Shown piece by piece: positions 16,191 to 25,126 of a DNA stretch of 64,000 bases. Location: NCBI RefSeq assembly GCF_020386615.1, contig NZ_CP077769.1:6745501-6809500 (forward strand). The letters are read 5' to 3'. Origin of the DNA: Chitinophaga pendula (lineage in GTDB: Bacteria; Bacteroidota; Bacteroidia; Chitinophagales; Chitinophagaceae). Within the stretch, counting starts at the first letter, position 1. Each line of letters begins with the position of its first letter. The notes beneath the pieces were generated by a model that was not told the DNA's origin, did not search any database, and was given only the letters and a program-made list of their open reading frames with translations. The position numbers and the translations under genes were made by a program.

Positions 16191-16982
16191 ATGATAAAAG
16201 GCGGGCCAAAAAAAGATTTGCAAGTCAAACAAGTTCAGTCGATCCTTATTTCCCAACCGAAGCCTGAAACAGAGAAATCCCCTTATTTCGATCTGGCCAG
16301 AAAGTTCAATGTCAAACTGGACTTCTTCCCTTTCATACGGGTAGAAGGTCTCCCTGCCAAAGACTTCCGGAAACAAAAAGTGGATATCCTCAACTACACG
16401 GCAGTGATCTTTACCAGCAGAAACTCAGTAGATCACTTCTTTAGGGTTTGCGAGGAAATGAAGATCAAGGTGTCGCAGGATTGCAAATACTTCTGTATCA
16501 CTGAAGCGGTAGCCTTGTACTTACAAAAGTTCATCCTCTACCGGAAACGGAAAGTGTTCTACGGAGCCGATGGCTCTACCAAAAGCCTCCTCGAGGTAAT
16601 GAACAAACACAAGGACAACGAAAAATTCCTGTTCCCAAGCTCCGACAGCCAAAAGAAGGACATCGAAGAATGGCTCAAAGCAAACAAATGCGAATACGCC
16701 ACTGCGACCCTCTACAAAACGGTCTCCAACGATGTCAAAGAGATACTGGACAAAACAGCTTACGACATGATCGTGTTCTTTAGCCCCTCAGGCGTGAAAT
16801 CCCTCTTTGAAAACGTACCCAAATTCGAACAGAACGGCACCCGTATAGGCGCCTTCGGCCCTACTACCTCCGCCGCCGTCGAAGAAGCCGGCCTCCGCCT
16901 CGACGTCAAAGCCCCCGCTCCCCAAGCACCATCTATGGTGGCCGCGTTAGAACAGTACCTGGCTGAAATCTCAAAAAAATAA
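16191..16982 (+). CDS. hemD: Uroporphyrinogen-III synthase
   Basis: Cytoplasmic enzyme of tetrapyrrole biosynthesis that closes and inverts hydroxymethylbilane to uroporphyrinogen III. The family is poorly conserved, but the two-domain pattern is clear: an N-terminal LISQPKPE start, YTAVIFTSRNSVDHFF (about residues 69-84), the linking ADGSTKSLLE region, and the C-terminal YDMIVFFSPSGVKSLFE and IGAFGPTTSAAVEEAGL blocks. Length (263 aa) is normal. It follows the DUF4271 gene by 36 bp and is ended by a strong hairpin 29 bp downstream. Confidence 0.85.
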   Translation: MIKGGPKKDLQVKQVQSILISQPKPETEKSPYFDLARKFNVKLDFFPFIRVEGLPAKDFRKQKVDILNYTAVIFTSRNSVDHFFRVCEEMKIKVSQDCKYFCITEAVALYLQKFILYRKRKVFYGADGSTKSLLEVMNKHKDNEKFLFPSSDSQKKDIEEWLKANKCEYATATLYKTVSNDVKEILDKTAYDMIVFFSPSGVKSLFENVPKFEQNGTRIGAFGPTTSAAVEEAGLRLDVKAPAPQAPSMVAALEQYLAEISKK

Positions 16983-17011
16983 TAATAAGATCATTTACAT
17001 ATAAATACACG

Positions 17012-17041
17012 AAAGGGACAGCATACCGCTGTCCCTTTTTT
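17012..17041 (+). terminator. Intrinsic terminator of hemD
   Basis: 11-bp stem (17012-17022 / from 17028) with a 5-nt loop and a T6 run. Confidence 0.87.
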
Positions 17042-17175
17042 ATGGATGTATCCGCTATACCCAATAGACTCAACAAAAAAATAATTTATGAAAGATCAGA
17101 AAAATAAATTTCTTTGCATGGCCGTATTATATTTATCCAGATAATAGTACCGCTGTATCGCAGCTAACGACGAAG

Positions 17176-19236
17176 ATGGAAAAACCGATGCACACGAATA
17201 AACTTGCAACTGAATCAAGCCCCTATTTACTGCAACATGCCCACAATCCGGTAGACTGGTACCCTTGGGGACCAGAAGCCCTCCAACGGGCTATAGCAGA
17301 AGATAAACCTATCCTCGTCAGCATCGGCTACGCCGCATGCCACTGGTGTCATGTCATGGAACGCGAAAGCTTCGAAGACCCCGACACCGCCAGCATCATG
17401 AACGAACACTTCATTAACATCAAAATAGACCGGGAAGAAAGACCCGACCTGGACCACATATACATGGACGCCCTCCAAACCATGACCGGCGCAGGAGGAT
17501 GGCCACTCAACGTATTCCTTACCCCCGACAAAAAACCATTCTACGGAGGTACCTACTTCCCTCCCAAAAAGGTCTATAACAGACCCGCCTGGAAAGAAGT
17601 ACTCCTCGCCATCGCCGGTGCCTTCAAAGAAAAAAGGGAAGAAATAGAAAGCCAGGCCAATAACCTGACCGAACACCTCCACCAAAGCGGCCAATTCGGC
17701 ATGCAAACAGAAAGCATACTACACCTCCCTGTCGAAGAACTCTTTACCCGCCACCAATGCGATACCGTTTTTAACAACATCCTCAGCCAGGCCGATACGA
17801 CCTGGGGTGGCTTCGGTAAAGCACCCAAATTCCCGGGTACCTTCCACATACAATACCTGCTCAGATATCATCATAGCTATAAAGCCCCCCAGGCACTCGA
17901 ACAAGCCCTCCGCTCCCTCGATAAAATGGTGCAGGGCGGCATCTACGATCAACTGGGCGGCGGCTTCGCCAGATATAGCACCGACGAACGATGGCTCGCA
18001 CCGCATTTCGAAAAAATGCTCTACGACAATGCCCTCCTCGTCGATACCCTCTGCGAAGCATACCTGGTCACCAAAAAAGAGACCTATGCCACCGCCATCC
18101 GCGAAACACTGGCATTCGTCGACCGCGAAATGACCGACTCCTCCGGAGCCTTCTATGCCGCCCTCGATGCCGACTCCGAAGGCATCGAAGGCAAATTTTA
18201 TGTCTGGAGCAAAACCGAAATAACACAAATACTGGGCAGCAACGCCCCCCTGTTCTGCGAATACTATGACGTATCCGAAGCCGGGAACTGGGAAGAACAA
18301 AATATCCTCTGGATACAGGAACCACTGTCAGACTTCGCTGCCCGTAAAGGCCAGGACGAACCCTCCCTCCGCTCCCTCCTGGAGCAATGCCGTCAGCAAC
18401 TGCTGGAAGTCCGCGACAAACGCATCCGCCCCGCTCTCGACGATAAGATCCTGCTGGGCTGGAACGCCCTCATGATACATGCTTACTGTAAAGCCAGCGC
18501 CACCCTCCAAGACGACACCTACCTGCACACTGCCCTCAAAGCAGCCGATACCTGCTGGGAAAAATTACGTCAGGACAGTGGCCCGGCATTCTTCCATACC
18601 TGGAAAGATGGAGTGGCCAAATATCCCGCCTTCCTCGATGACTATGCCTGCCTCATCCGGGCCTGCATCTCCCTGCAGGAAGTATCCGGCGACCTCCAAT
18701 GGCTGGAAAAGGCAAAAGAACTCACCACCTTCGTCCTCTCCCACTTCAGCGATGAGGCCGAAAATTTCTTTTACTATACCATCCAAGGCCAGGAAGATGT
18801 CATCGTCCGAAAAAAAGAAATCTACGATGGGGCCGTCCCTAGCGGAAATGCCATCATGGCTCTTAACCTTTGGTATCTTTCTGTTGTTTTTGATAATAAA
18901 AAGTGGCAACGCCGCGCTATAGAAATGGTGGGCCGCCTTTCCCAAACTGTCACCCGCTATCCTACCTCCTTCGGAGTATGGGCTAGCCTGATCCTCCAGC
19001 TGGTGCAGGGTACCAAAGAAGTAGCTATCGTAGGCCCCGAATTTAAAGCACGCCTCAAAAGCGTCAACGGGCACTACATACCCTTCAAAGTACTGCTGGG
19101 AGCAGCAGCCGATCAGCCGGGTATACCCTTGCTGGAAAACAGGGCGCAACCAACCGGAACATGGCTATACTGGTGCGAAAATTATCATTGTATGAAGCCT
19201 GTTCAATATATAGAAGAAATTGATAATCTAATATAA
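17176..19236 (+). CDS. DUF255 thioredoxin-domain protein (YyaL/SSP411 family)
   Basis: Cytoplasmic two-domain protein of 686 aa. The N-terminal domain (about residues 5-165) is a thioredoxin-like DUF255 domain with the active-site motif C55-H-W-C58 within [14 protein letters not shown]. The rest is an (alpha/alpha)6 barrel like those of N-acylglucosamine epimerases and glycosidases (blocks [52 protein letters not shown]). Family members occur from bacteria to the human SPATA20; the substrate is unknown. Start: ATG 17176 or the second ATG at 17188 ([18 protein letters not shown]), which is closer to the common family N-terminus. Codon use is strikingly rich in C at third positions. Confidence 0.9.
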   Translation: MEKPMHTNKLATESSPYLLQHAHNPVDWYPWGPEALQRAIAEDKPILVSIGYAACHWCHVMERESFEDPDTASIMNEHFINIKIDREERPDLDHIYMDALQTMTGAGGWPLNVFLTPDKKPFYGGTYFPPKKVYNRPAWKEVLLAIAGAFKEKREEIESQANNLTEHLHQSGQFGMQTESILHLPVEELFTRHQCDTVFNNILSQADTTWGGFGKAPKFPGTFHIQYLLRYHHSYKAPQALEQALRSLDKMVQGGIYDQLGGGFARYSTDERWLAPHFEKMLYDNALLVDTLCEAYLVTKKETYATAIRETLAFVDREMTDSSGAFYAALDADSEGIEGKFYVWSKTEITQILGSNAPLFCEYYDVSEAGNWEEQNILWIQEPLSDFAARKGQDEPSLRSLLEQCRQQLLEVRDKRIRPALDDKILLGWNALMIHAYCKASATLQDDTYLHTALKAADTCWEKLRQDSGPAFFHTWKDGVAKYPAFLDDYACLIRACISLQEVSGDLQWLEKAKELTTFVLSHFSDEAENFFYYTIQGQEDVIVRKKEIYDGAVPSGNAIMALNLWYLSVVFDNKKWQRRAIEMVGRLSQTVTRYPTSFGVWASLILQLVQGTKEVAIVGPEFKARLKSVNGHYIPFKVLLGAAADQPGIPLLENRAQPTGTWLYWCENYHCMKPVQYIEEIDNLI

Positions 19237-19402
19237 TAATTTGTGTAAATTGCGCCATATATCAGCCACCGCGCAGGAAGTTTTATCAGAAAAAGGGTAG
19301 ATATAATAAAATGTTAAAAAATACGTTTATTTTAATTGCCGAAGTAAGTATGTAGAATTGAAAAAGTTGGGTAAAAACTAACTACGGATTAAAATTAATT
19401 AT

Positions 19403-19410
19403 TACATTTG
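19403..19410 (+). promoter_or_regulatory. Candidate -7 element of the gld operon
   Basis: TACATTTG matches TAnnTTTG about 120 bp before the chosen gldK start. The -33 region is weak. The leader downstream contains a 7-bp complementary pair (GCCAGGC near 19432 and GCCTGGC near 19482) that could fold around the short ORF at 19445. Confidence 0.4.
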
Positions 19411-19444
19411 CTATCTTTCGAGTAAAACTGGCCAGGCCGTAAGT

Positions 19445-19537
19445 ATGAAGAAAACTGTCACCTGCAAGCTGTTGGATATCTGCCTGGCTGTTTATGGAAA
19501 AACATGTTCTAATGAAAGCTACCCTTATGAAGCTTAA
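19445..19537 (+). other. Possible upstream ORF overlapping the gldK start
   Basis: A 30-codon reading frame starting MKKTVTCKLLD and ending YEA at a TAA that lies just inside gldK, 8-10 bp past the preferred gldK ATG at 19527. The overlap would allow translational coupling. There is no homology to argue it encodes a functional peptide. Confidence 0.2.
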
Positions 19538-20813
19538 TTACTCAAGTGGTCTTCTGTTAGCAGTAGTGCTGGTTAGCCTGCTAGCCAGCTGTGGTGGTAG
19601 TAAAACCTCCAAAAATGCTCAAGGGCAACTCATCGGTGTGAGCCCCAGACCAAAGTATTATCCGCCTGTACCTTATGGAATGGTGTACGTACCCTCCGGT
19701 ACGTTTCACATGGGTCCCAGTGATGAGGACGTGAACTATTCCTATACCGCCAGGAACAAGTCGATCTCCATCTCCGGCTTCTACATGGATGCAACGGAGA
19801 TCACCAACAATGAGTATCGCCAGTTCGTAAACTGGGTGCGCGACTCCATCGCTCACGTACTCATGGGACATGTTAAAAACGATGGTGGCCAGGATTACAT
19901 CGACTGGAAACAGAAGATCAACTGGAAAGACAAATCCACCTACGAAAAACTGGACGCGATGATCTACACACCGGAAGAACGCCTCTATGGTAAAAAGGAA
20001 CTAGACGTGTACAAACTCGTCTACCACGAGGAGAGCTTCAACTGGGATCAGGCCAAGCTGCGTGAGAATAAAGGCAAACCGCGCTCCTCTTTCATCGTCA
20101 AAAAGGATGTACAGATATATCCCGATACCCTCTGCTGGATCAGGGACTTCTCTTACGCATACAACGAACCGATGACGCGTATGTACTTCTCTCACCCGGC
20201 TTTTGACAACTACCCCGTAGTTGGCGTAACCTGGCACCAGGCTAACGCCTTCTGCGAATGGCGTAGTAAATTCTGGGAAGACTATCGCGCCTCCAAAAAC
20301 CTCTACACCGAAGACAAATTCCAGCTGCCTTCCGAAGCACAGTGGGAATACGCCGCCCGCGGTGGTAGAGAACAAACACCTTACCCCTGGGGTGGTTACT
20401 ACCTCCGGAACAAGAAGGGTTGTCTCCTGGCCAACTTCAAACCTGGCCGCGGTAACTACCCCGAAGATGGTGGATTCTATACCGTTCGCGCCGACGCTTA
20501 CTGGCCTAACGACTACGGTCTGTACAATATGGCTGGTAACGTAGCAGAATGGTCACAGGATATCTTCTACGAAAACTCTTATTCTTTTACTTCTGATATG
20601 AACCCTTATCTCAGAATGGATGTACCCGATAACGCGCCTCCCAAAATGAAGCGTAAATCAGTTAGAGGTGGCTCCTGGAAAGATATCGGTTACTTCCTCC
20701 AGACAGGTACTCGCTCTTACGAATACCAGGATAGTGCTAAATCTTATATCGGCTTCAGATGTACCATCGCATTCCTCAGCCGCTCTAAAAACGATTTCAA
20801 TAAAAGAAAGTAA
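19527..20813 (+). CDS. gldK: T9SS outer-membrane lipoprotein GldK/PorK
   Basis: Lipoprotein of the type IX secretion/gliding core. GldK with GldN forms the large periplasmic ring attached to the outer membrane. From the ATG at 19527 the signal peptide reads MKLNYSSGLLLAVVLVSLLA and the lipobox Cys is residue 22. The frame is open from 19494, but those 11 residues spoil the signal peptide. The body is a formylglycine-generating-enzyme/sulfatase-modifying-factor-like domain: YVPSGTFHMGPSDED, GFYMDATEITNNEYRQFV, PVVGVTWHQANAFCEW, LPSEAQWEYAARGG, NMAGNVAEW and SVRGGSW are all typical. Only the fold is shared; T9SS members are structural. First gene of gldKLMN. Confidence 0.95.
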   Translation: MKLNYSSGLLLAVVLVSLLASCGGSKTSKNAQGQLIGVSPRPKYYPPVPYGMVYVPSGTFHMGPSDEDVNYSYTARNKSISISGFYMDATEITNNEYRQFVNWVRDSIAHVLMGHVKNDGGQDYIDWKQKINWKDKSTYEKLDAMIYTPEERLYGKKELDVYKLVYHEESFNWDQAKLRENKGKPRSSFIVKKDVQIYPDTLCWIRDFSYAYNEPMTRMYFSHPAFDNYPVVGVTWHQANAFCEWRSKFWEDYRASKNLYTEDKFQLPSEAQWEYAARGGREQTPYPWGGYYLRNKKGCLLANFKPGRGNYPEDGGFYTVRADAYWPNDYGLYNMAGNVAEWSQDIFYENSYSFTSDMNPYLRMDVPDNAPPKMKRKSVRGGSWKDIGYFLQTGTRSYEYQDSAKSYIGFRCTIAFLSRSKNDFNKRK

Positions 20814-20945
20814 AACCAGCCATAGCGTATGAAGCACCAATTCTTATGCACCGCAGGCAAAGAGCCTCTAATGAGCAACAACTATTCCATATTCAATCTA
20901 ACCTTTAACACTATTTCTAAATTTAACCAGTTTAAATTTTAACCT

Positions 20946-21686
20946 ATGGCTATGAATCCTAACAAAGCTAAATGGCTTAATTTTTTCGTGTGTATCGCCG
21001 CTTCTGTGGTAATCATCGGTGCCCTCTTTAAACTGCAACACTGGCGGGGTGCTGACGTAGCATTGATCCTCGGTCTGAGCGTGGAAGCATTGATCTTCTT
21101 TGTATATGCTTTCGTGCCGGATACTTCTGCTACCGCTCCTGTAGCCGTTGCCGTAGCTGGTGGATCTCCTGCCGTAGCCGGACTGGACAAAATGCTCCAG
21201 GAAGCAGATATTACGCCTGCCAACCTCCAACGCCTCAGCGAAAACTTCCAGAAACTGGGAACTACCGTTGACAAAATGAGAGACATCAGCGATGTAGTAG
21301 CCGCTACCGGCGACTATACACAAAAAACAAGAGAAGCAGCAAATGCCATCGGCAGCGTAGCACAAGCTTACACTACCGCCGCTTCTGCCGTTTCTTCTTT
21401 CAACAGCGCTTCTGAATCTACCCGTAGCTTCCACGAGCAAATGCAGAGCATGACCAAAAACCTGGCCTCGCTCAATGCCATCTACGAACTGGAACTGCAG
21501 GATACCAATAACCACCTCAAAGCTATGAACACGTTCTACAGCAACCTGCTCAACGCTTCTCAGGTAATGAACGGTAGCATCGATGATGCTCGCAAGACCG
21601 GAGAACAGATCTCCGCACTGGCTAAAAACCTCGGTAACCTGAATACCGTTTACGGCAACATGCTGACCGCCATGCAAGGCAGATAA
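20946..21686 (+). CDS. gldL: T9SS/gliding motor protein GldL/PorL
   Basis: Inner-membrane motor subunit that, with GldM, converts the proton-motive force into movement and secretion. Two N-terminal transmembrane helices (about residues 12-28 and 38-55) flank the short loop FKLQHWRGAD. The second helix carries E47 in LGLSVEALIFF, the place of the membrane glutamate considered essential for proton coupling in characterised GldL. The remainder (about residues 75-246) is a long, Ala/Ser/Asn-rich coiled-coil-like cytoplasmic tail. Length (246 aa) is typical. It lies 132 bp after gldK and 60 bp before gldM. Confidence 0.95.
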   Translation: MAMNPNKAKWLNFFVCIAASVVIIGALFKLQHWRGADVALILGLSVEALIFFVYAFVPDTSATAPVAVAVAGGSPAVAGLDKMLQEADITPANLQRLSENFQKLGTTVDKMRDISDVVAATGDYTQKTREAANAIGSVAQAYTTAASAVSSFNSASESTRSFHEQMQSMTKNLASLNAIYELELQDTNNHLKAMNTFYSNLLNASQVMNGSIDDARKTGEQISALAKNLGNLNTVYGNMLTAMQGR

Positions 21687-21746
21687 TGGTGAGCTTATAG
21701 TTTTTTAGTTAACAAAACAGGCAATCACTAAATCTGAAAACGAACT

Positions 21747-23279
21747 ATGGCACTACCAAAGGATCCCAGGCAGAAGATGATCAATTTCATGTACCTGGTG
21801 CTGACCGCCATGCTGGCATTGAACGTCTCTGCTGAAATATTAAATGCATTTAATATCGTAAACAACTCTATCAATACATCCAACAACTCGCTGACTGATA
21901 AGAACAACCTGACTTACGCGCAGTTCGAAAAGCAGATGGCCAACGACGCCGCGAAAGTAGCCCCGCTCAAAGCAAAGGCACAGGAAGTGAAAAAACTCTC
22001 CGCCGATATGTTTACCCGTATCGAAGCGCTGAAAGAGCAGATCATCAACGAAGCTGGAGGACGCGATGAACATGGCGAGATCAAGAGTAAAGACAATCTC
22101 GACGCTGCTACCCGCGTGATGGAAAATCAAAAGAAAGGCCCGGAACTCGAAGAAGCACTGAAAGCACTGCGTGCTAAATTGCTCACCTTCGTAACGCCTG
22201 CTAAAAAAGCCGAATTCGACCGCACTTTACCGCTGCGTATTGAAGTAGGTAAAGCCAGTGGCGAAGATGTAAAGGCTAAAACCTGGACCACCTATCACTT
22301 CAACATGGTGCCTGCTATCGCTGCCGTTACCATCCTGGGTAAATTCCAGAACGATATCAAAAACTCAGAATCACTGATCATAGATGACCTGTTCCGCCAG
22401 ATCGATGCAAACGACTACAAGTTTGACAGGCTGCGTCCGTTCATCTCCCTGAACTCTAAAAACCTGATGGAAGGCCAGACCCTCACTGCCCAGATCGCAG
22501 TAGGTGCCTACAGCACTACCGCTAATCCGACCATCGTGGTAAATGGCCAGTCAATACCTGTAACCGAAGGTCTTGGTACTTATACCATCCCCGTTTCCGG
22601 TATCGGTGAGAAAGCCATCAATGGTACTATTACTTTGAGAAAACCAAATGGGGAAGCCGAATCCTTCTCCTTCAATGAAGCCTACAATGTAGGTGCTTCT
22701 ACTACCTCTATCTCTGCAGACAAGATGAACGTACTGTACATCGGCTTGCAGAATCCTATATCTATATCTGCGGCCGGCGTGCCTGCAGAAAGCGTATCTG
22801 CTTCCATCTCCGGTGGTAGCATCAGTAAAAGCGGTGCCGGTACCTATGTGGTTACCGTAAGCAACCCAGGTAAAGCTACTATCAACGTAGTAGCCAATGT
22901 AGATGGTAAATCAAAAAGCCTCGGTACCAAAGAATTCCGCGTGAAACTGATACCAGATCCCGTACTCAAAGTAGGTGTGAACAAAAGTGGTGTGATGAAA
23001 GCAGCCGATTTTAAAGTACAAGGTGGCTTAAGAGCTGACCTCGAGAACTTCGAGTTCGAAGGTGTTAAGTACGACGTAATAGGCTACCGTGTTGGTATCG
23101 ATGCTAAAGGCCGTGATTATGTGGAAGGAGATGCTAACTCTGCTTACTGGCCTGCGTCAGCAGCAGCAGCTATCCGCTCCGTACGCCCCGGCGACCAGGT
23201 ATACTTTGATAACGTAAAAGTAAAAGGTCCCGACGGTATTGTACGAAACATGGGTAATACTTCGTTTAAATTAAACTAA
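21747..23279 (+). CDS. gldM: T9SS/gliding motor protein GldM/PorM
   Basis: Inner-membrane-anchored periplasmic shaft of the T9SS motor. A single N-terminal transmembrane helix (KMINFMYLVLTAMLALNVSA, about residues 10-29) is followed by the helical D1 domain (to about residue 215). Beta-rich domains D2-D4 follow: LRPFISLNSKNLMEGQTLTAQIAVGAYS-like start, then repeats of Ig-like strands, and a C-terminal domain beginning PDPVLKVG. Length (510 aa) matches the family. It sits 60 bp after gldL and 20 bp before gldN and is certainly in the same operon. Confidence 0.95.
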   Translation: MALPKDPRQKMINFMYLVLTAMLALNVSAEILNAFNIVNNSINTSNNSLTDKNNLTYAQFEKQMANDAAKVAPLKAKAQEVKKLSADMFTRIEALKEQIINEAGGRDEHGEIKSKDNLDAATRVMENQKKGPELEEALKALRAKLLTFVTPAKKAEFDRTLPLRIEVGKASGEDVKAKTWTTYHFNMVPAIAAVTILGKFQNDIKNSESLIIDDLFRQIDANDYKFDRLRPFISLNSKNLMEGQTLTAQIAVGAYSTTANPTIVVNGQSIPVTEGLGTYTIPVSGIGEKAINGTITLRKPNGEAESFSFNEAYNVGASTTSISADKMNVLYIGLQNPISISAAGVPAESVSASISGGSISKSGAGTYVVTVSNPGKATINVVANVDGKSKSLGTKEFRVKLIPDPVLKVGVNKSGVMKAADFKVQGGLRADLENFEFEGVKYDVIGYRVGIDAKGRDYVEGDANSAYWPASAAAAIRSVRPGDQVYFDNVKVKGPDGIVRNMGNTSFKLN

Positions 23280-23299
23280 CAGTAATAAATTACTGAACT

Positions 23300-24352
23300 A
23301 TGCGAGCAGTAATATTGAATAGAATGGGTTGGTGCATATTGTTGCTGGCGTTACTGGCAACGGAAGCTTCGGCACAGCGCCGCGGTGGTACTACCCGCCG
23401 CCGGACAGCGACCTCCGAAAGTAACACAACCGAAAACAGTACCCAACAAGCCCCCAACACAGTGGTAAACCCAGCTACCGGCAACGCCGTTACCACTCCC
23501 CCGCCTCCTGCACAGCAGTCGCTGAGAGCCGATGGCGTAGGAACACCGGTAACCGTAACCGATACGCCGCGTAAATCACTGCGTATAGATGGTGTAACCG
23601 AAAAGAACCTGATCCGTGAGCGTATACCTATCGCTTACGATCACATCCGTGAGGATGACAAATTCTGGGAGAAACGTATCTGGCAGATCATCGATATCCG
23701 CGAGAAAATGAACCTCCCCTTCCAATACAACGTGGAAGATGAAAACGGTATCAACCAGCTGTTCATCAATATCCTGCTCCAGTCTATCAAAAACAACGAA
23801 GTACAAGCCTTCAGTCCCATCGACGACCGCTTTACCACCCCTATGCCTTATAGCGAGGTACTCGGCAAAATAAGTGGTGAAGAACGCACCGTGAGAAGCA
23901 TCGACCCGGTGACTGGCGAAGAGAAAATGGTAACTACCCGCGACGACTTCGACCCGCGTACCATTGTACAGTATAAAGTAAAAGAAGTATGGGTCTTCGA
24001 TAAAGAAGCCTCTGCACTCAAAGTACGTATACTGGGCATCGCGCCAATGGTATCCCGTATGAACGAAGATGGATCGCTCAGAGCTTCCATCCCACTGTTC
24101 TGGGTGTACTACCCCGACCTGCGCCCGGTACTGGCTAAATTCGATGTGTATAATCAGAACAACGACGCTGCCAGCATGAGCTGGGAAGACCTGTTCGAAA
24201 TGCGCTTCTTCTCCAGTTTCGTGATCAAGGAAAACAATACCTACAATCGCGAGATCAAAGACTACATCAAAGATGGTGTAATGAGGCTGTTGGAAGGTCA
24301 GTCTATTAAAGACAGGATCTTTAATAAAGAACAGGATCTCTGGCAATACTAA
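23300..24352 (+). CDS. gldN: T9SS periplasmic ring protein GldN/PorN
   Basis: Periplasmic partner of GldK in the T9SS ring. It has an N-terminal signal peptide (ending TEASAQ) and a disordered R/T/N/P-rich segment (about residues 27-80). The conserved GldN domain (about 95-345) contains RIPIAYDHIREDDKFWEKRIW, LPFQYNVEDENGINQLF, YKVKEVWVFDKEASALKVRI and the terminal RIFNKEQDLWQY. A downstream ATG (residue 9, 23324) could also serve as start. It is the last gene of gldKLMN and is followed within 30 bp by a strong terminator. Confidence 0.94.
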   Translation: MRAVILNRMGWCILLLALLATEASAQRRGGTTRRRTATSESNTTENSTQQAPNTVVNPATGNAVTTPPPPAQQSLRADGVGTPVTVTDTPRKSLRIDGVTEKNLIRERIPIAYDHIREDDKFWEKRIWQIIDIREKMNLPFQYNVEDENGINQLFINILLQSIKNNEVQAFSPIDDRFTTPMPYSEVLGKISGEERTVRSIDPVTGEEKMVTTRDDFDPRTIVQYKVKEVWVFDKEASALKVRILGIAPMVSRMNEDGSLRASIPLFWVYYPDLRPVLAKFDVYNQNNDAASMSWEDLFEMRFFSSFVIKENNTYNREIKDYIKDGVMRLLEGQSIKDRIFNKEQDLWQY

Positions 24353-24380
24353 ACCATTACACTGCTTGCCAAAAATAAGG

Positions 24381-24416
24381 AGCGGTCCTGCCATAGCGCA
24401 GGGCCGCTTTTTTTAT
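24381..24416 (+). terminator. Intrinsic terminator of the gldKLMN operon
   Basis: 11-bp stem (from 24381, AGCGGTCCTGC, one G-U pair) with a short loop and a T7 run, 28 bp after gldN. Confidence 0.87.
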
Positions 24417-24511
24417 ACCTACTCCCCGCGCAATACTTCCTGCCCGCATCCCCTGACTTTGTCGTAACTTATCCTCGATCACTATTGCCAGCTTAAAAAA
24501 ACAAGAGTAAT

Positions 24512-25108
24512 ATGCCAGCTGTATTTGAAACGACCGCTTTACTCAATGAACTGCAGGGAGACGTACGTGCATTGCGCGATACTGCCGACCAGACCTTACG
24601 TAATACCGCTCCCAACCTGCTACTAAAAGCACCGGGTGTAGGCCGCTGGAATGCCGTACAATGCCTGGAGCACCTCAACAGCTATGGCCGCTTTTACCTG
24701 CCAGCACTCGAACGTACCATTGCCAAAGGAGAACAGCAGCAGCGTGCCCCTCAGCCTGCTTTTAAAAGCAGCCGCCTGGGAGATTATTTCACCAATATGA
24801 TGTTGCCCCGCAATGACGGAAGTGTAAGCGTGAAGATGCAGGCGCCGAAGGAACATCGTCCGGGTGCAGGCCTGGATACGGCAGCCGTAATAGATACGTT
24901 TGTAAGTCAGCAGGAGGCGCTGCATGCCTTGCTCGGAAGAGCGGCAGGCGTCAACCTGCAGCAGCTGAAAGTACCTACCAGCCTGACCCGTCTGCTAAGG
25001 CTGCCCCTGGGAGACACGTTCCGTTTCCTGGTGGCGCACGAACAGCGTCATATGTTGCAGGCACACAATGCGCTGGTCGTACAACTGATCACTTTGCGCG
25101 GATTCTGA
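24512..25108 (+). CDS. DinB-like superfamily protein
   Basis: Cytoplasmic four-helix-bundle protein (198 aa) of the DinB/YfiT superfamily. These proteins bind a divalent metal through three histidines and include thiol-dependent transferases. The first ligand lies in WNAVQCLEHLNSYGRFYLP, and the other two in the C-terminal HEQRHMLQAHNALV. The middle (SSRLGDYFTNMMLP, KMQAPKEHRPG) is typical of the Bacteroidota members. No function can be assigned beyond the fold. It is convergent with uvrC (18-bp gap, no hairpin seen). From here the plus strand becomes richer in G than C, unlike the preceding 24 kb. Confidence 0.85.
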   Translation: MPAVFETTALLNELQGDVRALRDTADQTLRNTAPNLLLKAPGVGRWNAVQCLEHLNSYGRFYLPALERTIAKGEQQQRAPQPAFKSSRLGDYFTNMMLPRNDGSVSVKMQAPKEHRPGAGLDTAAVIDTFVSQQEALHALLGRAAGVNLQQLKVPTSLTRLLRLPLGDTFRFLVAHEQRHMLQAHNALVVQLITLRGF

Positions 25109-25126
25109 TGATCGTAATGGAATAAA

